Assembly: GCF_900078705.1 (NCBI RefSeq) | Contig: NZ_FKIF01000001.1 | Span: 248,001 to 312,000 of the forward strand | DNA from: Bordetella ansorpii | GTDB taxonomy: Bacteria > Pseudomonadota > Gammaproteobacteria > Burkholderiales > Burkholderiaceae_B | Direction: 5' to 3' | DNA: 64,000 bases | Part shown: positions 1-11,321 of the stretch, one piece after another | Position numbering within the stretch: position 1 is the stretch's first letter | How the letters are laid out: every line of letters begins with the position of its first letter | The notes under the pieces: model-generated | Database searches by the model: none | What the model was told of the DNA's origin: nothing | The model's input: only the letters and a program-made list of their open reading frames with translations | Translations under genes and position numbers: made by a program

Positions 1-114
1 GGGCTGGCTGAGCCCGACCTGCAACGCCGCGCGCGTGACATGGCGTTCCGCCAACAAGGCGTCGAGCGCGACCAGGAGATTGAGATCCACTCGGCGAAGA
101 CTCATCGGAGCCAT
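1..114 (-). CDS. LysR-family transcriptional regulator, N-terminal fragment
   Basis: Reading leftward from ATG at 114, 38 codons run off the window edge. The peptide (MAPMSLRRVDLNLLVALDAL, then an AERHVTRAA stretch) is the classic start of a LysR winged-helix domain. ATG at 105 (MSLRRVDLN) is an equally good start. It is divergent from an efflux gene at 220 with an inverted repeat between them, the usual LysR arrangement, so it probably controls that exporter. The effector-binding domain lies outside the window. Confidence 0.85.
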   Translation of the reverse strand, partial: MAPMSLRRVDLNLLVALDALLAERHVTRAALQVGLSQP

Positions 115-132
115 TAATCCATTTCGTGAATG

Positions 133-151
133 TGAATATCATTACTATTCA
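133..151. promoter_or_regulatory. Probable LysR-type operator
   Basis: The sequence TGAATATCATTACTATTCA is a perfect inverted repeat (TGAATA-N7-TATTCA) with the T-N11-A shape of LysR boxes. It lies between the divergent LysR and DHA2 exporter genes. Its position, ending at 151, argues for translation of the exporter from 220 rather than from 160. Confidence 0.6.
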
Positions 152-219
152 TTGTACAGATGATGATGACCCTGGGATCATCGAGCATTCATGAACTGTG
201 TGATGCGGAATGCTTGGCC

Positions 220-1605
220 ATGATGACTTCTGCCCCTCCCCATTCGACAGCGGCCGCGGACCTGCCGGTGCCTGCGCGCAAGCGTCTGCTCTGCATGCTT
301 GCGTTGATGAGCGCCGCGATCCTGGCAGCTCTCGATACCACCATCGCCAACACGGCCCTGCCCCAGATTTCGACGGACCTTCGATCCAGCGATGCCGCCA
401 TCGTCTGGGTCGCCAATGCCTACCAGATCGCGATGATCGCGGCGTTATTGCCGTTTGCCGCACTGGGCGAATCCATCGGCTATCGAAAGGTGTTCATCGG
501 CGGACTGATCGCCTTTGCCTTGGCATCGGCGATATGCGGCGCAGCCTCGGCGCTGCCGATGCTTGTCGTCGGCCGGGCCATCAAGGGGATGGGCGCAGCG
601 GCCATCATGAGCGTCATTATCGCCTTCATTCGCCATATCTATCCCCCCCACAGGCTGGGCCGCGGGGTCGGCATGAACGCGCTGTTCGTCGCGGTCGGCT
701 TCACGCTGGGCCCCGTCATCGCCTCGATGGTGCTGACGGTTGCCAGCTGGCACTGGCTATTCTTCATCAATGTGCCGGTGGCAGCCTTGTCGATTGCGCT
801 GTCCTTGCGCTTCCTGCCGGATGCCGCAGGCGACCGGCATCGGTTCGAGGTCGTGCCCGCCACGCTATGCGCGGCATTCCTCGGCTTGCTCACGCTGGGG
901 GTGTGCTCGGTCGAAAATGGTGGCGGAGCGGGCTTCGCGCTGATCTCGGTGGGGTTGGCCTGCCTCTGTCTTGTGCTGTTGCTGCGCAGGCAGCGCGGCC
1001 ATCCAGCGCCGATGCTCGCCGTGGACCTGTTGAGCATTCGCGTCGTACGGCTCTCGTCGCTGACTTCGATCTGCGCGTTTGCCACGCAGTCGCTCGCACT
1101 GGTTTCCTTGCCGTTCTTCCTTCAACGGTCGTTGGGCGTGTCCGTGGTCGGTACGGGATTTCTCCTGGCCGCGTGGCCGCTTGTAGTCGGGCTGATGGCA
1201 CTCGTGGCAGCCCCCTTGAGCGACCGAGGGCGGTTCTCGCCGGGCGTACTGTGCAGTGCCGGCCTTCTTGCCCTGACGGTGGGCATGCTGGCGCTGGCGA
1301 CGATGCCCCCTGAAACCTCCGAGGCCGGCGTCGCCTTGCGGCTGGCGCTGTGCGGGGCCGGCTTCGGCTTGTTTCAGGCACCCAACATGCGCGAAATCAT
1401 GAGCAAGTCGCCCACCAACCGCAGCGGTGGCGCAAGCGGGCTGGTAGCGATTTCGCGTCTGTTGGGACAAACCTGTGGCGCTGCCGTGGTCGCTCAGTGT
1501 TTTCACTGGTGGCAAGCCACGGGGCCGGTCATGGCGTTATGGCTGGGGGGAGGTTGCGCCCTGCTCGGCAGTTTTTTCAGTGCGATGCGCCTGCACCCGC
1601 GCTGA
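220..1605 (+). CDS. DHA2-family MFS multidrug exporter (SmvA/QacA-like)
   Basis: Inner-membrane proton-driven drug exporter of about 461 residues with many hydrophobic helices, in the size range of 14-helix DHA2 transporters. The first helix carries the DHA2 signature LDTTIANTALP, and the loop 2-3 region has an FAALGESIGYRKV-type motif. An in-frame ATG at 160 would lie only 9 nt from the LysR operator, so the start at 220 (MMTSAPPHST) is preferred. It is divergent from the LysR gene. SmvA-type substrates such as quaternary amines are a family-level inference. It lies outside the genomic island. Confidence 0.8.
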   Translation: MMTSAPPHSTAAADLPVPARKRLLCMLALMSAAILAALDTTIANTALPQISTDLRSSDAAIVWVANAYQIAMIAALLPFAALGESIGYRKVFIGGLIAFALASAICGAASALPMLVVGRAIKGMGAAAIMSVIIAFIRHIYPPHRLGRGVGMNALFVAVGFTLGPVIASMVLTVASWHWLFFINVPVAALSIALSLRFLPDAAGDRHRFEVVPATLCAAFLGLLTLGVCSVENGGGAGFALISVGLACLCLVLLLRRQRGHPAPMLAVDLLSIRVVRLSSLTSICAFATQSLALVSLPFFLQRSLGVSVVGTGFLLAAWPLVVGLMALVAAPLSDRGRFSPGVLCSAGLLALTVGMLALATMPPETSEAGVALRLALCGAGFGLFQAPNMREIMSKSPTNRSGGASGLVAISRLLGQTCGAAVVAQCFHWWQATGPVMALWLGGGCALLGSFFSAMRLHPR

Positions 1606-2045
1606 AGGACCTGTTGGACTGAAAGGGGTGAGCCCGTATGCCAGGGGTGAAGCGGCCCGATGTCGATGCCGAGCGCCATCGACCACATTAGGCTTACTGT
1701 GCTCGGAACCGTCGACGGGTTCGGCCGCCTGTAGATTGGCCCGCCCTACACGATTCGAACCAGCAGGTACATTTTCCAAAAAAAGGCCAATCTGACTCAA
1801 AAACAGACTCAAAAGACATGCCATCGCGGTCCTCTGACAGCGCCATTGAGTACAAGCGGTTGGCCACTGTTCCCAAGCATCGACTGTAGCCCGCCGCGGC
1901 GCTGCTCACGATAGATGATGAACCCTCATCTGCCAATAACGGAAAGTGCTGCGCAGCTGAAATTGTCCAGTGAAGATCGATAGAATCCGGGACATGCTCC
2001 TCGATGTCTTTGACCTCCAGGACGCCGGCTCAAGGGACGACACAT
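1606..2045. other. Island left end, no convincing gene
   Basis: These 440 nt lie between the chromosomal exporter gene and czcD. They contain the left attachment repeat (1735-1760). Short open frames on both strands show no recognisable protein. A TAGAAT hexamer at 1981-1986 resembles the -10 of the metal-regulon promoters, but the 16 nt at the expected box position (1932-1947) do not match the box. Confidence 0.6.
1735..1760. repeat. Left attachment site (attL), copy of tRNA-Arg 3' end
   Basis: This 26-bp stretch, beginning ATTGGCCCGCCCTACACG, is identical to 53477-53502, which is the 3' part of tRNA-Arg(TCT) including the CCA end and part of the T arm. Identity stops at both sides (G versus A before it, C versus G after it). 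With the integrase beside the other copy, this marks the left border of an element of about 51.7 kb. Confidence 0.93.
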
Positions 2046-3035
2046 ATGCCGAACACCGAACCGCTGGACCAACAGAAGGCTGAGCCCACTCACCATCACA
2101 ATGAAGGTGGCGCCCATGACCATAACAGTCACAGCCACGATCATGCCGATGGGCACGACCACAAACAGACCGTCACGGCCTCAAACGAACGCCGGCTGAG
2201 GCTCGTCTTTCTATTCACCGCAGGCTACGCGATCGTGCAAGCCATAGGCGGCTGGATGTCCGGCTCGCTGGCCCTGATCGCGGATTCGGGCCACATGGTG
2301 TCCGATGCCGCCGCGCTCTTGCTGGCGCTGATCGCCTACCGCATCGCGCGCCGCCCGGCGGACGCCACGCGTACCTACGGCTTTCATCGCGTACGCGTCC
2401 TTGCCGCCTTGGCCAATGGCGCCGCACTGCTTGCCCTGGTCGCCTGGATCGCTTGGGAAGCCATCGCCCGCATCAACTCGCCAGCCGAAGTTCTGGCGGG
2501 CCCCATGCTGATCGTGGCCGTAGTTGGCCTGTTGGTAAATCTTGGGGGAGCCTGGGCGCTATGGTCCGGTGACAAGAGCGACGGCAACCTGCGCGGTGCA
2601 TTGCTCCATGTCATGGGCGACCTGCTGGGCTCGGTCGGCGCCATCGCGGCGGCCATCGGCATCATGTTAACGGGATGGACCATACTGGACCCTTTGCTGT
2701 CCGTCCTGGTCGCGCTGTTGGTCGTGCGTTCCGCCTGGGGCCTCGTCAAGGACTCGATACGGGTGCTGCTGCAAGCGGTACCGCAGGGCGTGGACGCCGA
2801 GACGGCCGAGCGCGGCCTGGCCGAATTGCCCGAGATCGCCGAAGCGGGTCACTTCCACGCCTGGACATTGACCGATGACAGTGCAATCGCCACGGTACAC
2901 GTCAGCCCTGCAATGGGCGTGGATCCACTGTCATTGCCGCCGCTGGTCTCCGCATGGCTGAAGAAGCGCTACGCTATCGATCACGTCACTGTGCAGGTCG
3001 ATCCGCCAGGACGACTGAACCGCGAACACGGTTAG
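2046..3035 (+). CDS. czcD: Cation diffusion facilitator, CzcD-like zinc/cobalt/cadmium exporter
   Basis: Inner-membrane proton antiporter of 329 residues that exports divalent cations from cytoplasm to periplasm. The N-terminus is His-rich (HHHNEGGAHDHNSHSHDHAD). Helix II has the metal site in SGHMVSDAAALLLAL and helix V has HVMGDLLGSVGAI, giving the HxxxD pairs of zinc-type CDF proteins. A CDF-type cytoplasmic domain closes the protein. The start at 2046 has an AGGGA ribosome site 8 nt upstream; an upstream in-frame start at 2004 is less likely. It converges on the P1B-4 ATPase gene and is the first cargo gene of the island. Confidence 0.92.
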   Translation: MPNTEPLDQQKAEPTHHHNEGGAHDHNSHSHDHADGHDHKQTVTASNERRLRLVFLFTAGYAIVQAIGGWMSGSLALIADSGHMVSDAAALLLALIAYRIARRPADATRTYGFHRVRVLAALANGAALLALVAWIAWEAIARINSPAEVLAGPMLIVAVVGLLVNLGGAWALWSGDKSDGNLRGALLHVMGDLLGSVGAIAAAIGIMLTGWTILDPLLSVLVALLVVRSAWGLVKDSIRVLLQAVPQGVDAETAERGLAELPEIAEAGHFHAWTLTDDSAIATVHVSPAMGVDPLSLPPLVSAWLKKRYAIDHVTVQVDPPGRLNREHG

Positions 3036-3084
3036 GATCACCTGCGCGACATTCAAACTGCGCTTTGCGTCTTCTACGTTCGCA

Positions 3085-5532
3085 TCATGCTTGTGTCGGC
3101 TCTGTCGCGGGCCGATAAGCCAGCAATCTCAGGGCATTGATCACCACCAGCAGCGTGGAGCCCTCGTGCACCGCCACGGCGGCGCCAATGCTCATTCCCA
3201 TGATGGTGGCCGGCACGAGGATGGCGACGACACCCAGGCTGACGAACACGTTCTGCCGGATGACCGCTCGGGTATGCCGGCTCAGGCCGACCGCGAAAGG
3301 CAGCTTGCGCAGGTCATCCGACATGAGGGCCACGTCAGCGGTCTCCAGCGCCACGTCCGAACCCGCCGCGCCCATGGCGATACCGACGGTGGCACTGGCC
3401 ATGGCCGGTGCGTCGTTCACCCCATCACCGACCATGGCGACCTTCGTCTCGGCCCCCATCTCCTTGATGGCATCGACCTTGTCCTGCGGCATGAGATCTC
3501 CCCATGCTTCGTCCAGGCCCACCTCGTCCGCGACGGCCTGCGCGACCTTCTGGTGATCGCCCGAGATCATGATCATGCGCGAGATACCGACGTCACGCAG
3601 CGCCTGCAAGGCTTCGCGCGCCCCTTCTCGGGGCGTGTCGAGCAGGCCGATCACGCCGAGATCACGACTGCCCATGCGCACCGCCATGGTCGTGCGGCCC
3701 GCGTTGCGCAGCGTGGTGATCGCGCGCTCGGCCTCGTTGCCCAGCGGCGCGCCATCCTGACCGAACCACTCCGCCTTGCCGACCCACACCGTTTCGCCGG
3801 CGACCCGGGCCATCAACCCTCGCCCCGTCAGGCTTTCGACGGCATCCGCGCGTAGGTCAAGCTCGGTCGCGTCCAACAACTCGCGGCCATCACGGGTGAT
3901 CGCTGCCGCCAGGGGATGATCGCTCTGCGATTCGACCGCCACCGCCACACGCAACAGCTCCTGCCTGGTCGTACCGCAGACGGGCATCACATCCGTGATG
4001 CGCGGACGGCCTTGCGTCAATGTCCCTGTCTTGTCGAAGGCCATCGCATCCAGGCCGCCGAGCATCTCCAGTGGCGCCCCGCCCTTGATCAGCACGCCGC
4101 CGCGCGCGGCCCGGGCAATGCCGGACAGCACCGCGCTGGGCGTGGCGATGGCCAGCGCGCACGGGCTGGCGGCCACGAGTACCGCCATGGCGCGATAGAA
4201 GCTGTCGCGGAATGGTTCATCGACCACGACCCACGAGAACAACATCGCCACCGCCAGCAACAGCACCGATGGGACGAAGATGCGTTCGAACCTGTCGGTC
4301 ATGCGTTGAGTGGGTGACTTCCGGACCTCGGCCTGGGCGACCATCTTCACGACACGCGCCAGCGTCGACTCCGAAGACAGCCGGGTGACTTCGATCTCGA
4401 TGGCGCTTGCGCCGTTGATCGTGCCAGCGAAGGTCCGGGACTGCGCATCGATGGCATCGGGACGCTGCCTTGCAACAGCAGGATCCGTCACCGGCCGCTT
4501 GTCCACCGGCATGCTTTCACCGGTGACGGGAGCCTGGTCGATGCTGGTCGTCCCCCGCGTGATGAACCCATCCGCCGGCACCCGCTCGTTGGGCCGCACG
4601 AGGATGACATCGCCCACGACCAGCTCATCCACGGGTATTTCGCGGGTCATGCCGTCGCGGCGCACCGTGGCGGTCTTGGGCGCCAGGGCTGCCAAGGCCT
4701 CGATGGCCCGCTTCGCACGCCCCATGGCGTAGTGCTCCAGCGCATGCCCCAGACTGAACAGGAACAACAGCAACGCGCCCTCGGCCCATGCTCCCAGCGC
4801 GGCCGCACCCGCCGCGGCCACCAGCATCAAGGTATCGATCTCGAAACGGCGCAGCCGCAGATTGTCCAAGGCCTCGCGCAACGTGAAGAAGCCGCCGGCC
4901 ACGTAGGCCGCCATGAAGCACGCCAACGGCAGCCAGGCCGCCAGGGCAGGCCAGAACTTCTCCACGGCGACGCCCAGACCCAGCAAGGCGCCGCATGCCA
5001 GGGAAAACGCCAACTCGCTGCGAGGACCAAGCCAGGCGCCATGATCGTGATTGTCCTCATCGCCACCGCGGGACGCATCCCGCGGGGCTTCAGCGGGCGT
5101 CACATCCAGGGATGCCAATTCGGACAGAATGACGCCCTCATCCACCCGCTGCCGGTCGAACTCCACGCGTACCTCGCCGGTGGCATCGACGTCTGCATCG
5201 ACCACGCCTGTCACCCCGCGCAGATGGGCACTCACGGTGGCGGCCCGCCGCATATGCGTAATGCCGCGCATGCGCCAGGCAGCATGGCCGAACCGTCCCG
5301 ATACCTCGGCGCCGGCGGCGATGACGATCGCCCGAATGCGGGACATCGACAGACGCTGCGGATCGTAGTGAATGCAAAGCTGCGCGGGCTGCCCCGCCGG
5401 ACTCTCTACATGCACACGCTCGACATCGCGACGCGCCTCGAGCGCGCCGATCAGTCGTGCGACGCAGGCATCCGAAGCACCGCTGGCAGCGGGTAGCACA
5501 ATGGGAACATCCAGGCGAAGGGTATCGGTCAT
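3085..5532 (-). CDS. czcP: P1B-4-type heavy-metal ATPase, CzcP-like
   Basis: ATP-driven inner-membrane metal exporter of 815 residues. Residues 1-150 resemble two HMA-like folds without CxxC. Catalytic landmarks are present: TGES (337-340), SPC (456-458) in the transport helix, DKTGT with D500, SDHPLA in the N domain, GDGVND (702-707) and HEGST (789-793) in the last helices. SPC plus HEGST is the P1B-4 signature, the class of CzcP and CoaT, so zinc, cadmium or cobalt is expected. It is the last gene of an operon with two glycosyltransferases, 21 nt after the second one. The colinear paralogue at 22775-25240 has lost these residues. Confidence 0.92.
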   Translation of the reverse strand: MTDTLRLDVPIVLPAASGASDACVARLIGALEARRDVERVHVESPAGQPAQLCIHYDPQRLSMSRIRAIVIAAGAEVSGRFGHAAWRMRGITHMRRAATVSAHLRGVTGVVDADVDATGEVRVEFDRQRVDEGVILSELASLDVTPAEAPRDASRGGDEDNHDHGAWLGPRSELAFSLACGALLGLGVAVEKFWPALAAWLPLACFMAAYVAGGFFTLREALDNLRLRRFEIDTLMLVAAAGAAALGAWAEGALLLFLFSLGHALEHYAMGRAKRAIEALAALAPKTATVRRDGMTREIPVDELVVGDVILVRPNERVPADGFITRGTTSIDQAPVTGESMPVDKRPVTDPAVARQRPDAIDAQSRTFAGTINGASAIEIEVTRLSSESTLARVVKMVAQAEVRKSPTQRMTDRFERIFVPSVLLLAVAMLFSWVVVDEPFRDSFYRAMAVLVAASPCALAIATPSAVLSGIARAARGGVLIKGGAPLEMLGGLDAMAFDKTGTLTQGRPRITDVMPVCGTTRQELLRVAVAVESQSDHPLAAAITRDGRELLDATELDLRADAVESLTGRGLMARVAGETVWVGKAEWFGQDGAPLGNEAERAITTLRNAGRTTMAVRMGSRDLGVIGLLDTPREGAREALQALRDVGISRMIMISGDHQKVAQAVADEVGLDEAWGDLMPQDKVDAIKEMGAETKVAMVGDGVNDAPAMASATVGIAMGAAGSDVALETADVALMSDDLRKLPFAVGLSRHTRAVIRQNVFVSLGVVAILVPATIMGMSIGAAVAVHEGSTLLVVINALRLLAYRPATEPTQA

Positions 5533-5553
5533 ATCATCAGGTTCACTGGAAAG

Positions 5554-7008
5554 TCACTGGGCGCAGCCCTGGATCTCGTACAGGGTGTATCGCTTGCTGG
5601 AGTACACCGCCCGCGCGGTGACGCCAGGCGCCGCCAGCATGGGCCAGGGCCGATCACGGCGAACCGCCGTCAGCATCCCGCCACCGCGACAGAATGGCCG
5701 CAGGTCAGCCGTGTCCCAAGGCAGCAGGACAGCGGTGCCCGCCGAGTAGTAACGGGCCGAAAATGGCCGCTCCCCCACGTAGTACAGCGTCTGGTCTGCA
5801 TTCCTGAGGGCAGCCGCGGCCTGAACGAGCCCCTTCTCGGTCTTGAAATGCAAGGGGTCCCCCAGCGCCTGGATACTGAGCACCGCCGCCGCCGAGGGAA
5901 CCAACAGCATGCCGGCCAGCAATGCCCGGTTGGCCAGGCACACGAAGCGGCCCGGCTGCCATGCCGCCAAGCCACATCCCAGCAATAGCGCCACCGCGGG
6001 AAGACTCGGCAACACGTAGGTCCACAGAATGTTCCCGGACAGCGTGAACAGGGCCGGCGCCGCGATCGCCCACAGCAACAGGTACCGTCGTCCGCCATCC
6101 GCGAGCGACGCGCGCACGGCCTGACGTGCGGCGGGCCGGAACAACGCCAGAACCCCCGCTCCGATGATCAGGATGCTCCAGGGCGCGGCCGCACCGATCC
6201 AATCCAGCCATATCGCGCCCAACGCACGCGCATGGGCCGTCCCGTACAAATCTCCTTCCCAGCCCGAATCGACGAACCGCAGGAAGTGCTCTCCGACAAT
6301 GAAGTACTGCAGAAAGCCCGGCGTCTTGAACTCGGCGGCTACATACCAAGGCAATGCCACCAACATTGCCAGAGGGATGCCCAGCCCCCAAGGCAATGCC
6401 CGCAACGGTCCGCGCCAATCACGTTGCCAGAGCATCCAGCCCGCGCAGACGCCGCCAATCAGCACGACGGCCAACGGGCCCTTGGCCAACATGCCCAGTC
6501 CCAGGCCCAGGAAAAATCCTAACCCCTGATACCAAGGCCCATCCCGTCTTGCCGATATGAACGACAGCATCGACAACGTGACGGCAAAGGCCAGGAACGG
6601 ATCGGTCAGCACAGCGCCCGCGCTGAGCAGGGGCAGGAGCATCGTCGCAAGCACCAGAGCCGACCATCTCGCGGCAGATTGGCCGAACATGCCTCGCGCG
6701 AACGAATACACCATGGCAAGCAATGCCGCCATCGCCAGGAAAGCGGGCAAGCGCACGGCGAACTCGCTCACACCGAACAGCTTGATGCTCAACGCCTGGG
6801 CCCAGAACGCCAGCGGCGGCTTGCCCCAGAACGGCACACCGGGTTCGAACCACGGCGTGATCCAGTCATTGGTCTGCGCCATCAACCGCGCCACTTCGGC
6901 ATACCTCGGTTCGGAGGTATCCGCCAAAGGCAGCACCGCCATCGAGAACAACCTGGCCACGGCGGCGACGCCCATGACCGACCAGAACACCTTACTGCTG
7001 ACGCGCAT
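5554..7008 (-). CDS. ArnT-like polyprenol-phosphate glycosyltransferase (GT39/GT83 type)
   Basis: Integral membrane GT-C glycosyltransferase of 484 residues with many hydrophobic helices. The first periplasmic loop has ADTSEPRYAE and the next loop WGKPPLAFW, as in ArnT and related enzymes that move a sugar from undecaprenyl phosphate to lipid A. The ATG at 7008 has GGAG 7 nt upstream and overlaps the preceding gene by 17 nt, so the two are translationally linked. Its partner makes the lipid-linked sugar. The exact sugar cannot be read from sequence. Placement ahead of a metal ATPase in a metal-regulated operon suggests envelope modification under metal stress. Confidence 0.8.
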   Translation of the reverse strand: MRVSSKVFWSVMGVAAVARLFSMAVLPLADTSEPRYAEVARLMAQTNDWITPWFEPGVPFWGKPPLAFWAQALSIKLFGVSEFAVRLPAFLAMAALLAMVYSFARGMFGQSAARWSALVLATMLLPLLSAGAVLTDPFLAFAVTLSMLSFISARRDGPWYQGLGFFLGLGLGMLAKGPLAVVLIGGVCAGWMLWQRDWRGPLRALPWGLGIPLAMLVALPWYVAAEFKTPGFLQYFIVGEHFLRFVDSGWEGDLYGTAHARALGAIWLDWIGAAAPWSILIIGAGVLALFRPAARQAVRASLADGGRRYLLLWAIAAPALFTLSGNILWTYVLPSLPAVALLLGCGLAAWQPGRFVCLANRALLAGMLLVPSAAAVLSIQALGDPLHFKTEKGLVQAAAALRNADQTLYYVGERPFSARYYSAGTAVLLPWDTADLRPFCRGGGMLTAVRRDRPWPMLAAPGVTARAVYSSKRYTLYEIQGCAQ

Positions 7009-8026
7009 CGACCAACTCCAAATGCGCACCGCGCGTCTCAGCCCGCTCGGCCGTTTCCAGAATCTCGCTCACCAGATAGATCGGACGCTGCTTGGTCTCG
7101 ATGTAGACCTTGCCCAGGTACTCGCCCAGCAGGCCGATGGTCACCAGCTGAATGCCGCTGAACAAGGTGATCACGGCCATCAACGAGGGATAGCCGGGCG
7201 CCTGATGACCCAGTATCAGCGTCTTCAACACGATGGTCAGCCCGAAGATGCCTCCCGACAGCGCGACGAGCACCCCGATCCCCGTGGCCCAACGCAAGGG
7301 ACGTGCGGAGAACGATGTGATGCCTTCCAACGCCAGTCCGAACAACGCGAAGTAACTCCACTTGGTGCTGCCCGCCGCCCGTGGCGCCCGGTCGTAGTCG
7401 ATGACCCGGGTCGGCATGCCGACCCACGCATACAGGCCTTTCATGTAGCGGCATCGTTCGGGCAGGCTCAGCAGCGCATCCACCGCGCGCCGGCTCATCA
7501 GGCGAAAGTCACCGGTATCCGCGGGGATATCGGCGCGGCTCACCCTGCGCAGCACGCGATAGAACAGGTGCGCCGACAGGCGCTTGAGCCAGCCGTCGCC
7601 CTGCCGCGACCGGCGCCGCATGCAGACCACATCGGCCCCGTCCCGCCAGGCCCGCAGCATGTCGGGAATCAGTTCGGGAGGATCCTGCAGATCAGCATCC
7701 AGCACGATGACGGCGTCGCCGCGGGCATGGGCCAGGCCGGCCGTCATGGCCGCCTCCTTGCCGAAATTGCGGCTAAGGCGCACGACGCGGATCGCGGGAT
7801 TGGCGCGCATCGCGCCACGCAACCACGCGACGCTGTCATCCGTGCTGCCGTCGTCGACGAAGACAAGCTCGTAGGACTCTCGCTGTTGCTCCAGCAACGA
7901 AACGAGCCGAAGCACGCACAGCGGCAGGACATCGAGCTCGTTCAGGAAGGGAATGACGATGGACAGGCAGTCCGGCGGCGTATGCCCGGCCCCCGGATGC
8001 CGCGAAAAACGTGCGTGGTCTTGCAT
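6992..8026 (-). CDS. ArnC/DPM1-like GT2 glycosyltransferase
   Basis: Membrane-anchored GT2 enzyme of 344 residues that would load a sugar onto undecaprenyl phosphate. The GT-A fold starts with SIVIPFLNELD, followed by VFVDDGSTDDS, the DADLQDPPE metal/nucleotide motif and a QxxRW-like region; two hydrophobic helices lie near the C-terminus. It is the first gene of a three-gene operon (GT2, ArnT-like, P1B-4 ATPase), whose promoter at 8056-8110 has the island box and -10. ArnC proper transfers 4-formamido-arabinose; no other arabinose-pathway gene is present here, so the donor sugar must come from elsewhere or be different. Confidence 0.82.
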   Translation of the reverse strand: MQDHARFSRHPGAGHTPPDCLSIVIPFLNELDVLPLCVLRLVSLLEQQRESYELVFVDDGSTDDSVAWLRGAMRANPAIRVVRLSRNFGKEAAMTAGLAHARGDAVIVLDADLQDPPELIPDMLRAWRDGADVVCMRRRSRQGDGWLKRLSAHLFYRVLRRVSRADIPADTGDFRLMSRRAVDALLSLPERCRYMKGLYAWVGMPTRVIDYDRAPRAAGSTKWSYFALFGLALEGITSFSARPLRWATGIGVLVALSGGIFGLTIVLKTLILGHQAPGYPSLMAVITLFSGIQLVTIGLLGEYLGKVYIETKQRPIYLVSEILETAERAETRGAHLELVDARQQ

Positions 8027-8055
8027 GGAAGTCGCAGTAAGAATGACGAAGCGCC

Positions 8056-8110
8056 ACTCTATAAGTGGCGCTGCGACAATCCCTGGACTCGTACATTACA
8101 AATTTGAAAG
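8056..8110 (-). promoter_or_regulatory. Metal-regulon promoter of the GT2-ArnT-czcP operon
   Basis: The 16-bp box at 8095-8110 (ATTACAAATTTGAAAG on the plus strand) has one good half-site, ATTACA, and a weak second half. Exactly 33 nt away, reading toward the operon, lies TAGAGT (plus-strand ACTCTA, 8056-8061). The spacing is the same as in nine other promoters of the island. The -10 is 30 nt from the ATG at 8026. Confidence 0.6.
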
Positions 8111-8136
8111 CCTGCGGAAGGGTGCTTCCGCAGGCT
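8109..8136 (-). terminator. Stem-loop after czcCBA
   Basis: A perfect 12-bp stem (AGCCTGCGGAAG with its complement, loop GGTG) follows the czcA stop by 11 nt. The downstream T-run on the minus strand is short (CTTTC). It probably ends czcCBA transcription. It overlaps the box of the next operon by two bases. Confidence 0.65.
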
Positions 8137-8147
8137 CACCGGATGAG

Positions 8148-11321
<3,174 letters not shown>

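Noticed and set aside
1932-1986. czcD as member of the box-33-TANANT regulon
   Set aside because: TAGAAT is present at 1981-1986, but the 16 nt at the box position (GCCAATAACGGAAAGT) do not match.
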